From contig JASHPB010000309.1 in assembly GCA_030038355.1 (NCBI GenBank), forward strand, positions 1-59,924: a stretch of DNA of 59,924 nucleotides. The letters are read 5' to 3'. This DNA comes from Candidatus Binataceae bacterium (GTDB taxonomy: Bacteria > Desulfobacterota > Binatia > Binatales > Binataceae). Positions within the stretch are counted from its first letter, which is position 1; every line of letters starts with the position of its first letter. The notes beneath the pieces were generated by a model, which was given only the letters and a program-made list of their open reading frames with translations, made no database searches and had not been told where the DNA came from. Shown here one piece after another: positions 1 to 7,735 of this stretch. The translations under genes were made by a program, and so were the position numbers.

Positions 1-20
1 ACCTTGTTTGATTCGGCCCG

Positions 21-1217
21 CTAGTTTCCCTTGGGCAGCCCCAGTACGCGTTCGCCGATGATGTTGTGCTGGATCTCGCTCGTGCCGCCGGCGATCGTGA
101 GCGCGCGCGACGCGAGCATGCGATACGACCACTTGCCATGATCGACTGCCATCGGCGCATGGAACTCAATCTGGCTGAAAGGCCCGAGCAGCTCCATCGC
201 GAATTTGTTCATCCTGAGATTCAGCTCGCTGGTGCAAAGCTTGAGCACCGAGCCCTCCGGCCCCGGCGGCAGGCCCTTGAGCCGCCGCGTGAGCTGACGA
301 TAACCGGTGTACTTGAGCGCGAGCGCCTCGCACGCAAAGCCCGCGATGCGTTGCTGCACGCTGGCGTCGTCCCACGCCGTGCCGCCGTTGACCTTCATCA
401 TCTTGGCGAGATCGCCAAGTTCGCGCACCGCGCCCATCATGTCGCGGCCGCCGCCGATTCCTGAGCGCTCGAACATTAGCGTGGTGATCGCGACTTGCCA
501 TCCTTGGTTTTTCTCGCCGATCAGATTTTTTTTCGGGACCTTGACGTCCTCGAAAAAGACCTCGTTGAAGTTCGCGTCGCCAGTGATCTGCACCAGCGGG
601 CGCACGGTGACTCCGGGACTATGCATGTCAACCAAGATGTAACTGATACCCTTGTGTTTTGGTGCCTGCGGATCGGTGCGCGTCAGCAGGATGCACATGT
701 CGGCGTGATGTGCGTCGGAGGTCCAGACCTTCTGGCCGTTGATGATGAAGTAATCACCTTCCTCGGCGGCGCGCGTCTGGAGCGATGCAACGTCGGAACC
801 CGAGCCGGGCTCGGAATACCCCTGGCACCAGATTTCTTCGCCTGAGAGGATCTTCGGCACGTAGCGTTTCTTCTGCTCCTCGGTCCCCCAGTGGATGATC
901 GTGGGGCCGACGAGCATGATGCCGAGACCGTTCACCAGCATCGGCGTGTTGGCCTTGGCCATTTCCTCCTGGTAGATGAGCTGCTGAATGATGCTGGCGC
1001 CGCGACCGCCGTATTCTTTCGGCCAGCTGATTCCGACCCATCCGCCCTCGTGCATCTTCTTGTGCCATTCGAGACGACGCTTCCAATCATCGCTGTCGCC
1101 CTCGTGAAACTCGTCCCCTGTATCGTCGCGCTTCACGTTGCGGGGCGCGTTCTTCTGCAGCCAGCCTCTGAGCTCCTGGCGGAACGCCTCGTCCTCGGCG
1201 CTGAACTTGAAATCCAT
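21..1217 (-). CDS. Acyl-CoA dehydrogenase (paralogue 1 of 3)
   Basis: FAD-dependent alpha,beta-dehydrogenation of an acyl-CoA or related CoA thioester. The 398-aa product has the usual three-part layout: helical N-terminus, central beta domain with the FAD-loop motif YSEPGSGSD (about residue 140), and helical C-terminus ending in EIQHNIIGERVLGLPKG. The reading frame stays open upstream, but the ATG at 1217 gives the family-typical start MDFKFSAEDEAFRQ and has GGAGG about 8 nt before it. It is closely related to the two dehydrogenases at 7.7-10.1 kb but lies apart from them. The substrate cannot be read from the sequence; FadE-type steroid or branched-acyl enzymes are alternatives to fatty acyl-CoA. 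Confidence 0.93.
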   Translation of the reverse strand: MDFKFSAEDEAFRQELRGWLQKNAPRNVKRDDTGDEFHEGDSDDWKRRLEWHKKMHEGGWVGISWPKEYGGRGASIIQQLIYQEEMAKANTPMLVNGLGIMLVGPTIIHWGTEEQKKRYVPKILSGEEIWCQGYSEPGSGSDVASLQTRAAEEGDYFIINGQKVWTSDAHHADMCILLTRTDPQAPKHKGISYILVDMHSPGVTVRPLVQITGDANFNEVFFEDVKVPKKNLIGEKNQGWQVAITTLMFERSGIGGGRDMMGAVRELGDLAKMMKVNGGTAWDDASVQQRIAGFACEALALKYTGYRQLTRRLKGLPPGPEGSVLKLCTSELNLRMNKFAMELLGPFSQIEFHAPMAVDHGKWSYRMLASRALTIAGGTSEIQHNIIGERVLGLPKGN

Positions 1218-1334
1218 CTGGTCGGCCTCCGTTGTTGGCGGTACCGGTCGCGTAATCGCCTGCCTCAGCGTCGCCGCGATCTGGTCCCTAACAGACGTTA
1301 TATAAGCTGCGCTGCGAAAGCCGCGCAAGAAGGC

Positions 1335-1958
1335 TCAGGCGAGTTGCAGGAAGCGGCGCACCAAGGTCGCGAAATCGTTGGCCGCACGGTCTTCGCGCGC
1401 TTCCAGATTCGAGAGCATCGAGCGTTGGTCCTCGAGAGGCCGGTTCTGGCCGAATTTGAACTTGCCCTCGATGCGCTCGACGCTGATCTCGATTCCGACG
1501 ATCGCTTTCATCAACTTGGACTTGAATTCTGCCGGCAACTCGCCCGACCAGGGATTCGGCAGCGGGCCTTCGTAGTTTGCAATCAGTTCATCGAGCAGCC
1601 GGCTCAGCGACCTGGCATCATCGAACACTCTAGCGGTTCCATAGACGTGCGCCGCGGCGTAATTCCAGGTCGGCACAGCCGGTTCGGTCGCATACCAGGT
1701 CGGTGAGATGTAGGAATGTGGCCCCGTGAAGATTGCGAGCACCCGCGGATTACCGGCTAGATATCGCCAGTGCGGATTTGCGCGCGCGACGTGCCCCAGA
1801 AGTATCCGACGCGAATCGACGCGACGCATGATGAGCGGAAGGTGAGTCGCGAACAGTTCGCCATCGCCGTTCGATACCAGCGCGGCGAAGCTGTGCACCG
1901 CGATGAACTCGTGCAGCGCTGCTTCGTCGGTCACCTCGAATGACTTTGGAACGTACAT
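1335..1958 (-). CDS. paiB: PaiB-type FMN-binding negative transcriptional regulator
   Basis: A 207-aa split-barrel flavin-binding protein. It begins MYVPKSFEVTDEAALHEFI and carries the family block GHVARANPHWR near residue 75, which is characteristic of PaiB. In Bacillus subtilis PaiB is encoded with the polyamine acetyltransferase PaiA and affects protease and sporulation genes (established knowledge). Here it is the last gene of a leftward operon, 16 nt after a GNAT acetyltransferase, giving a paiAB-like pair. The start at 1958 removes about 57 residues of non-conserved upstream frame. The family call is firm; the regulatory role is inferred from homologues. Confidence 0.88.
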   Translation of the reverse strand: MYVPKSFEVTDEAALHEFIAVHSFAALVSNGDGELFATHLPLIMRRVDSRRILLGHVARANPHWRYLAGNPRVLAIFTGPHSYISPTWYATEPAVPTWNYAAAHVYGTARVFDDARSLSRLLDELIANYEGPLPNPWSGELPAEFKSKLMKAIVGIEISVERIEGKFKFGQNRPLEDQRSMLSNLEAREDRAANDFATLVRRFLQLA

Positions 1959-1974
1959 CGCGGATGTTCGAATC

Positions 1975-2427
1975 TCATTTCGCGGCGCGCGTCCGCAGAT
2001 AGACCTCGGCGTCGACCAACTCCATGTGGCGACCAGGATCGGCGAGCGCACTGAATCCGAACTGGCGATACAAACCGTGCGCGTCACGCGTCGCCAGATG
2101 CCAGCGGCGTAGGCCCTGCAATCCGGCATGCGCGCGCATCGCCGCCATCAGCATCTTCGAGATTCCGCGCCCGCGATATTCCTCGAGCACATAGACGTCT
2201 GCCACGTACGCGAAGGTCGCGTAGTCGGTTACGACGCGCGTGAATCCGATTTGTCGCGCACCGTCGAACGCGCCGAAGCAGAGCGAATTCTCGATCGCGA
2301 GCGCGACGACCTCGCGCGGGATTCCCTCTGCCCAGTAAGAGCGCGCCAGGAATCCGCAAATTGCATCGACGTCCATTCGCGCGCGGTCAGTGCTGATATC
2401 GATATCGGCGCCGCCTGGAGCTGTCAT
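1975..2427 (-). CDS. GNAT family N-acetyltransferase
   Basis: A 150-aa GCN5-related acetyltransferase that transfers acetyl from acetyl-CoA to an amine. The acetyl-CoA-binding signature is visible as EEYRGRGISKMLM (Q/RxxGxG/A type) around residue 82, and the C-terminal beta strand as LYRQFGF. Its ATG overlaps the stop of the upstream flavin protein by 4 nt (ATGA), so the two are probably translationally coupled. It precedes a PaiB homologue, so it occupies the position of PaiA (spermidine/spermine acetyltransferase). The sequence alone does not prove polyamine specificity. Confidence 0.88.
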   Translation of the reverse strand: MTAPGGADIDISTDRARMDVDAICGFLARSYWAEGIPREVVALAIENSLCFGAFDGARQIGFTRVVTDYATFAYVADVYVLEEYRGRGISKMLMAAMRAHAGLQGLRRWHLATRDAHGLYRQFGFSALADPGRHMELVDAEVYLRTRAAK

Positions 2428-3101
2428 CGCTGTCCGTTTGGCAGCGCGAAAGACTTGGTCAGAGCGAGCACGTGCTCAGGCGTCGCGGTACCTGACGGCA
2501 TCCGCGGATCGACGATCGGCGCGCTCGCCGCGAGCCGCAGCGGAATGACCCCCGCCCAGTGCGGCAGCGCGTAATCTGCCTCGTCATCCATCGGCTGACC
2601 AGTGCGAACCTTGGCCGACGCCTCTTCAATCGGGAACTGCAACACCATCGTCGCCGCCAGCTCCTTGTCGGTCGGCGTGCGCGTATGCGCCCATCGCCCG
2701 GGCGCGATTTTCTCGACCAGCGCGCGCAGCACGCCGAGCTTCGCTTCGCGGTCATCGACGCGCGCCGCGTTGCCGAGGATCACGACCGAACGATAATTGA
2801 CCGAATGATGGAACGCCGACCGCGCCAGCACCAAACCATCGATAAGCGTGACAGTAACGCAGACCGGGAGTTGCGTCGCGGCCGTGTTGAGCATGCGGCT
2901 CGCGGCCGAGCCATGGAGGTACAAACGATCGCCGTCGCGCACGTGAAGCGTCGGAATAACGTAGGGCTGATCCCAGTAGGCGAAACCGACATGGCAAACG
3001 AGCGCCTCGTCGAGAATCGAGTAGATCGTTTCCCGCTGGTAGGTGGCGCGTTTGGGGAGCCGTCTCAGCTGGGTTCTTTCCGTCGCTCTCACCGCTTCCA
3101 T
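2424..3101 (-). CDS. Pyridoxamine 5'-phosphate oxidase-like flavin-binding protein
   Basis: A 225-aa protein of the FMN split-barrel (PNPOx-like, nitroimidazole-resistance-type) family. Visible blocks are TYQRETIYSILDEALVCHVGF at the N-terminus, the strand-turn YVIPTLHVRDGDRLYLHGSA, and SVNYRSVVILGNAARV. The start at 3101 is set by AAAAGGAG 7 nt upstream; a further in-frame ATG at 3128 would fall inside the divergent regulatory region. First gene of a three-gene leftward operon with GNAT and PaiB. Only 31 nt separate it from the start of the divergent MocR regulator, which is probably its controller. Members of this family bind FMN, F420 or haem; the cofactor here is unknown. Confidence 0.85.
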   Translation of the reverse strand: MEAVRATERTQLRRLPKRATYQRETIYSILDEALVCHVGFAYWDQPYVIPTLHVRDGDRLYLHGSAASRMLNTAATQLPVCVTVTLIDGLVLARSAFHHSVNYRSVVILGNAARVDDREAKLGVLRALVEKIAPGRWAHTRTPTDKELAATMVLQFPIEEASAKVRTGQPMDDEADYALPHWAGVIPLRLAASAPIVDPRMPSGTATPEHVLALTKSFALPNGQR

Positions 3102-3117
3102 CTGCCTGCTCCTTTTG

Positions 3118-3153
3118 TTACAGTACAAATTGATGAATGTATCAGTACATTAT
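3118..3153. promoter_or_regulatory. Paired direct repeat, candidate MocR operator
   Basis: Two copies of CAGTACA lie at 3121-3127 and 3143-3149 in the same orientation, exactly 22 bp apart (about two helical turns), each flanked by A/T-rich bases. They sit between the divergent starts of the flavin-protein operon (3101) and the MocR gene (3133); the second copy overlaps codons 4-6 of the MocR frame. MocR-type regulators such as PdxR and GabR bind direct repeats as dimers (established). Binding here is inference. Confidence 0.55.
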
Positions 3154-4458
3154 CACGCGCGCGGCGACTCAAGCAACGCGATTGCCGCCGATATCGAAGA
3201 AGCGATCCGCGCTGGCCGTCTCCGCTCTGGCGAGCATCTGCCGACCGTGCGCGAGCTGGCTAAAAAGCTCGGCCTCAGTCCGACCACTGTGAGCGCCGCC
3301 TACAGGGCCCTCCGCGTGCGCGGCCTCGTGCGTGGCGCGGGCCGGCGTGGCACCGTAGTCAATCGGCGTCCTCCACTCATTGCGCCGGCCGCCGCGGAAC
3401 CGCCGCCCGGCGCCCGCAATCTGGCGGAGGGCGGCCCCGATCCGAAACTGCTGCCGCCGCTCAAGCCCGCGCTCGATGCAATTGCGGGCGAGCCGGGCCG
3501 CTACGGCGACAACGAGAACCTCGCGGAGCTGCTCGATGCCGCGCACCGGCAGTTCGGCGAGGATGGAATCGGCGCTCAATCGCTAGCAGTAGTGAGCGGC
3601 GCTCTCGACGGCATCGAGCGCGTGCTGGGCGCGCACATGAGGCCGGGCGATATCGTCGCGCTCGAGGATCCGAGCTACACGGGCGTGCTCGATCTGGTGG
3701 CTGCGATGGGACTCGCGGCCGAGCCTGTCGCGATGGACGAGTTCGGGATGCTTCCGCGCGAGCTCGAGCGTGGGCTCAGACTCGGTGCCAAGGCGGCAGT
3801 GTTAACTCCGCGCGCGCAGAATCCAACTGGCGCCGCACTCGATCGCAAGCGCGCTGCCGAGCTGCGCGCAGTCTGCGCGCGCCACCGTGATTTGCTCGTA
3901 ATCGAAGACGATCACGCGGGTGCGGTCGCGGGCGCGCCTGCGCTTTCAGTCACGGCCGGCCTTGCGCATTGGGCGATCGTGCGATCCGTGTCGAAATCGT
4001 TGGGTCCCGATTTGCGCCTCGCGATTCTCGCGGGCGATCGGCTTACGATCGCGCGCGTCGAGGGCAGGCTGCGCCTCGGTCCGCGATGGGTGAGCCGGGT
4101 TCTGCAAGGTATCGTCGCCACGATGTGGTCTGATTCGAAAACCTGGCGCGCATTGAAGACCGCCGCTGAAAGCTATACTTCGCGGCGACAGGCATTGATC
4201 CGCGCGCTCGCCGAGCATGGAATCGAGGCGTTCGGCCGCTCCGGCCTCAACGTCTGGGTGCCGGTCGCCGAAGAATCCGGAGTCGTACAGCGTCTCGCGC
4301 GTGCCGGATGGGCAGTCCGTGCGGGCGAGATTTACCGGATCAAGAGCGCGCCCGGCGTGCGCATCACCGTTGCGGGCTTATCACCTGCCGACGCGTCGCG
4401 TCTCGCGCGCGATTTCGCCGCGGCGCTTCGTCCCGCGAGCTACGCGCATCTCGGCTAG
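3133..4458 (+). CDS. MocR-type (GntR HTH + aminotransferase fold) transcriptional regulator
   Basis: A 441-aa regulator with an N-terminal GntR winged helix (about residues 15-78; RELAKKLGLSPTTVSAAYRA is the recognition region) fused to a PLP-dependent fold-type I aminotransferase-like domain. The PLP lysine lies in SVSKSLGPDLR. MocR proteins sense PLP or an amino compound and regulate a divergent gene, which fits the neighbouring PNPOx-like operon. The ATG at 3133 is the latest sensible start. It has no clear ribosome-binding site and follows a promoter-like region closely, so a leaderless transcript is possible. Its 3' end overlaps the convergent AraC gene by 95 nt. Confidence 0.9.
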   Translation: MNVSVHYHARGDSSNAIAADIEEAIRAGRLRSGEHLPTVRELAKKLGLSPTTVSAAYRALRVRGLVRGAGRRGTVVNRRPPLIAPAAAEPPPGARNLAEGGPDPKLLPPLKPALDAIAGEPGRYGDNENLAELLDAAHRQFGEDGIGAQSLAVVSGALDGIERVLGAHMRPGDIVALEDPSYTGVLDLVAAMGLAAEPVAMDEFGMLPRELERGLRLGAKAAVLTPRAQNPTGAALDRKRAAELRAVCARHRDLLVIEDDHAGAVAGAPALSVTAGLAHWAIVRSVSKSLGPDLRLAILAGDRLTIARVEGRLRLGPRWVSRVLQGIVATMWSDSKTWRALKTAAESYTSRRQALIRALAEHGIEAFGRSGLNVWVPVAEESGVVQRLARAGWAVRAGEIYRIKSAPGVRITVAGLSPADASRLARDFAAALRPASYAHLG

Positions 4459-5245
4459 CGCCGTACTGTTGCTGGATCGGGCGGAAGTATCGGCCCGGCG
4501 TTTTTCCGAAGGTCAGCCTAAATGCGGAAATGAACGCGCTCGTGCTCTCATATCCAACTTCGAGCGCGACATTCGTAACCGGCTCGCCGGCTGCCAGCAG
4601 GCGCATCGCATGGCCGAGTCTCAGTTGCTGCCGCCATTTGCCGAAGCCGATCCCGGTCTCGGATTTGAAGATACGTTCGAGCGTGCGCTTGCTGCCGCCC
4701 GCGATCCTGGCGAGATCGTTTAGCGATTTGCGCTCCGCCGGCGCACTTTGAAGTGCCGCGGCTACGCGCTTCGCACGCCCGTCGCGCGGCATCGGAAGAT
4801 GAACCGCGTCGGATTCCATCACATGCAAGTGATCGAGCAGCACGGCGATCAGGTTCGCGTGCGCTGGGACTCGAACCCTCAAACTGTCGAGCTCCACCAT
4901 GCTGAGGATCACTTCGCGGAGCAGCGGCGAGATCGCGAGTGCGCGGCATCGATCAGGCAAGGCGCGGCTGAGACTCGGCACGAGATAGAGCGTGCGCAGC
5001 GAAACGGCGCCGGACATCTCAATTGAATGCCGTGTGCCGGCGGGGACCCACACTCCGCGATGCGTCGGCACAACCCACGCGCCTTCCGGCGTTCGCACCG
5101 TCATTACGCCGCGCGAGGCGTAAACGAGCTGATGCCATGGATGCGAGTGCGTGCGAATGACCTGGCCATGCTCGTACTCTGGTACGGTTCCGCTGCGGAC
5201 CTGGTACTTGTAGGCGTCGAAAAACCAGTGACGCTTTTTCGCCAT
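4364..5245 (-). CDS. AraC family transcriptional regulator with cupin sensor domain
   Basis: A 293-aa protein with an N-terminal cupin-type ligand domain (HSHPWHQLVYASRGVM, then VPAGTRHSIEM) and a C-terminal double HTH (LNDLARIAGGSKRTLERIF; VALEVGYESTSAFISAFR; RYF). It is divergent, across about 104 nt, from the MFS transporter at 5350, a common arrangement where an AraC/cupin regulator controls an efflux pump. The ATG at 5245 is preferred over a GTG at 5281, but neither has a convincing Shine-Dalgarno. The last 32 codons, rich in Arg and Asp, run opposite the end of the MocR gene, so this C-terminus may be a recent extension by read-out. Confidence 0.88.
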   Translation of the reverse strand: MAKKRHWFFDAYKYQVRSGTVPEYEHGQVIRTHSHPWHQLVYASRGVMTVRTPEGAWVVPTHRGVWVPAGTRHSIEMSGAVSLRTLYLVPSLSRALPDRCRALAISPLLREVILSMVELDSLRVRVPAHANLIAVLLDHLHVMESDAVHLPMPRDGRAKRVAAALQSAPAERKSLNDLARIAGGSKRTLERIFKSETGIGFGKWRQQLRLGHAMRLLAAGEPVTNVALEVGYESTSAFISAFRLTFGKTPGRYFRPIQQQYGASRDARSSRDEAPRRNRARDATRRQVISPQR

Positions 5246-5349
5246 CAGAGGCAGATCTAGCGCGTCTAAGCCTTTGCGCACAGCGGAAAAAGCGCCAATG
5301 GAAAGCCACCCGGTATTTGACTACGAATGGGGATGATCGAGATGAGTCC

Positions 5350-6645
5350 ATGAGCGGAGCAGACCAACCAGCGGCAGGCGAAATCGGGGTCGCACCTCCC
5401 AACGCGCGCTATGCGGGCGGCGCCAGCGCGCTCTTCATTCTCTACATCGTCATTTTTGTCGGATTCATCGGCTACAGTCTGATGATCACGGTCTTCACGC
5501 CGATGCTGCTGGACGCGAAGAGCGCCATCGTAGCGGCAAGCACACCGACGGCACATCGCACGATACTGCTCGGCATACTGCTTTGCCTCTATCCGTCGGG
5601 GCAGTTTCTCGGCTCGCCTGTCGTCGGTGCACTCTCCGATCGTTTCGGCCGCAAACCTGTCCTGATGATCTCCCTCGCCGCGACAACGCTCTGGTACATC
5701 GTCATCGCGATCGCGCTCGATGTATCCAGCCTCACGCTGCTCTGCGTCGCCTCATTCTTCGCGGGGTCGTCGGAGGCAAACATCGTAACCGCGCAGAGCG
5801 CGATCTCTGACGTGATCGGCGCCGACGATCGCAACCGCTACTTCGGCTACATCTACATGAGCGTCAGTTCCGCGTACATCGTAGGTCCGCTGGTGGGCGG
5901 CAAGCTGGCAGATCAATCGCTTGCGAGCTGGTGCGGTTACTCGACGCCTTTCTGGGTCGTCTTTGGCTTGCTGATCGTCACGATCCTCGCAACGCTCGCG
6001 TTTTTTGTCGAGACTTGTCCGCGCGAAAAGCGTCAGCATGTGAGCTACTTCGAAGCATTCACCAATCTAGCGTGGGTCTTCCGTAGCCGCGGCCTCCGCG
6101 CGATCTATCTTGTAAACTTCCTGCTCTACCTTGCGATCTTCGGATTCTTCCGCTGCTACCCGATGTACCTGGTTGACGAGTACAAGCTCGGCGTATCGCG
6201 AGTGTCGGAATTCATAGCGTGGGTGGGAGTGCCTATCGTCCTAGCAAATGGCTGGCTGACTGGTGCGCTCTCGCGGCATTTCTCGGCACGCACGATGACG
6301 CTCTGGTCGGGCCTCTTGACGGGAGTCTTCATGATCATCGTCGTGCTGCCGCGGCCGCTGAACGCTGCCTGGTTGACGCTCTTGCTGGCGTCGATGGCGC
6401 TCGCGCTCTGCCTGCCGTCGTGCGCGACGATGCTGTCCCTTTCCGCTAGCGACGCGGAGCAGGGCAGGGTGATGGGCAATAACCAGGCCTTGCAGGTGGC
6501 AGCCGAGGCGCTCTCGGGCTTGGTCGGCGGCCTGCTCGCGGCAGTCGTCGTCAAGCTTTCGTTGATCGTTCTCGGCGCAGTGGCGATCGTTGCCGGACTG
6601 CTGCTGATAGTTCTGCTCACCGCGTCTCGGCCCGCGACAAAATAG
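5350..6645 (+). CDS. MFS transporter, TetA/drug:H+ antiporter-like
   Basis: A 431-aa inner-membrane protein with about 12 hydrophobic segments. It carries the MFS loop 2-3 signature GALSDRFGRKPVLMIS near residue 100 and a TetA-like TM5 block (VSSAYIVGPLVGGKLAD). The ATG at 5350 is preferred over an upstream TTG at 5317 because the added residues are hydrophilic and the ATG has a GA-rich region before it. Probable proton-driven export of a small molecule. It pairs divergently with the AraC regulator and ends 23 nt from a convergent epoxide hydrolase gene. Confidence 0.88.
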   Translation: MSGADQPAAGEIGVAPPNARYAGGASALFILYIVIFVGFIGYSLMITVFTPMLLDAKSAIVAASTPTAHRTILLGILLCLYPSGQFLGSPVVGALSDRFGRKPVLMISLAATTLWYIVIAIALDVSSLTLLCVASFFAGSSEANIVTAQSAISDVIGADDRNRYFGYIYMSVSSAYIVGPLVGGKLADQSLASWCGYSTPFWVVFGLLIVTILATLAFFVETCPREKRQHVSYFEAFTNLAWVFRSRGLRAIYLVNFLLYLAIFGFFRCYPMYLVDEYKLGVSRVSEFIAWVGVPIVLANGWLTGALSRHFSARTMTLWSGLLTGVFMIIVVLPRPLNAAWLTLLLASMALALCLPSCATMLSLSASDAEQGRVMGNNQALQVAAEALSGLVGGLLAAVVVKLSLIVLGAVAIVAGLLLIVLLTASRPATK

Positions 6646-6668
6646 TCAGTCGATACTAGCTGCGATTA

Positions 6669-7691
6669 CTACTTCGGCTGCGGCCAGATGCGGGAAACCC
6701 TGGTGGCGAGCCACTTCACGAGTGCGGCGTTGACTTCCATCGGCTTCTCTTGCGCGATCCAGTGGCCAGCGCGAATAGTCAGTTCCGTCAAGTTGCGGCA
6801 GTACTTGCGCATCGGCTCCGGCAGGCGCGAGTGCGTGCATTCACAGATGTAATCGTAGCGCGCGTTGAGAAACAGCACCGGCATCTCGAGATCGTCGCTG
6901 CGGACCGCGTTGCCATAGACCTCGTTGACGGCGTGGTTCATGTACCAGGAGGTCGGACCGAAGAAGCCATTGCGCTCGAGCGCTGATGCGTAGATGCGGA
7001 GATCTTCTTCGCGGACGACGTCGGCGTCGCGCGGAACCTCGGGGATCGAGCCACCGCCGAGCATGCCGCCGTTGCGGCGGACGTCGGATGTGAACGCGCG
7101 CTGACCTTCGCCCGCGGGATCGCCCTTGCGAAATGCGAGCTTGAGGAAGCGATAGGGATTCGCATCCAGCGGTGCGATCGCTTGGGCGAAGCTCTCCTCG
7201 TAGTGGCGCATGTAATCCCACTGGCCGTAGGGATATTCGTTCTCCGGATAGAGTTTGCGATCGACCAGCGTCAGCGTGTGCTTCAGCCCCCGCTCGATTG
7301 TGTAATAGGGGACGCACAGATTCGCGACCGCATGGCATCGCTCGGGATGATGACGCGCGATGTTCCACACCACAGGGCTTCCCCAATCGTGGCCGACCCA
7401 GACCGCCCTATCACGCCCGATCGAATCGATCAGCTCGATCATGTCGCGCACGATGTGTTCCTGTGCGTAGTCTTCGTGGCGCTCGTAAACCGACGATCGC
7501 CCATAGCCGCGCATATCCGGCGCGATCGCGCGAAAGCCGAGCGCCGCGAGCGCTGGCAGTTGATGCCGCCAGCTAATCGAGAGCTCGGGCCAGCCATGAA
7601 CGAAGATGACCAGCGGGCCGTCATCCGGTCCCGCCGCAAGATAGAAGGTCGTGTGCCGCGCAGTCTTGGCGGTGTGCTCGGTATTCGGCAT
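6669..7691 (-). CDS. Epoxide hydrolase-like alpha/beta hydrolase
   Basis: A 340-aa soluble hydrolase of the epoxide hydrolase / haloalkane dehalogenase group. The oxyanion motif HGWPE lies at residues 32-36, the nucleophile Asp102 in VGHDWGS, and the catalytic His in RAGHWIAQEKP near the C-terminus. An Asp rather than Ser nucleophile separates it from lipases and esterases. Start at 7691 (MPNTEHTAK); upstream frame is unconserved. It follows two acyl-CoA dehydrogenase genes on the same strand with a 44-nt gap, so all three are probably one transcript acting on the same class of substrate. Confidence 0.88.
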   Translation of the reverse strand: MPNTEHTAKTARHTTFYLAAGPDDGPLVIFVHGWPELSISWRHQLPALAALGFRAIAPDMRGYGRSSVYERHEDYAQEHIVRDMIELIDSIGRDRAVWVGHDWGSPVVWNIARHHPERCHAVANLCVPYYTIERGLKHTLTLVDRKLYPENEYPYGQWDYMRHYEESFAQAIAPLDANPYRFLKLAFRKGDPAGEGQRAFTSDVRRNGGMLGGGSIPEVPRDADVVREEDLRIYASALERNGFFGPTSWYMNHAVNEVYGNAVRSDDLEMPVLFLNARYDYICECTHSRLPEPMRKYCRNLTELTIRAGHWIAQEKPMEVNAALVKWLATRVSRIWPQPK

Positions 7692-7735
7692 CGCGCTGCT
7701 CACTCGATCGTCAAATTGTGTCGCTCTGCGAACCC

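Noticed and set aside
1217-1328. Upstream extension of the first acyl-CoA dehydrogenase
   Set aside because: The added 37 residues do not resemble the family; GGAGG precedes the ATG at 1217.
891-1706. 271-aa plus-strand frame opposite acyl-CoA dehydrogenase and paiB
   Set aside because: Lies antisense to two conserved genes; Arg/His-rich composition typical of a shadow frame in GC-rich DNA.
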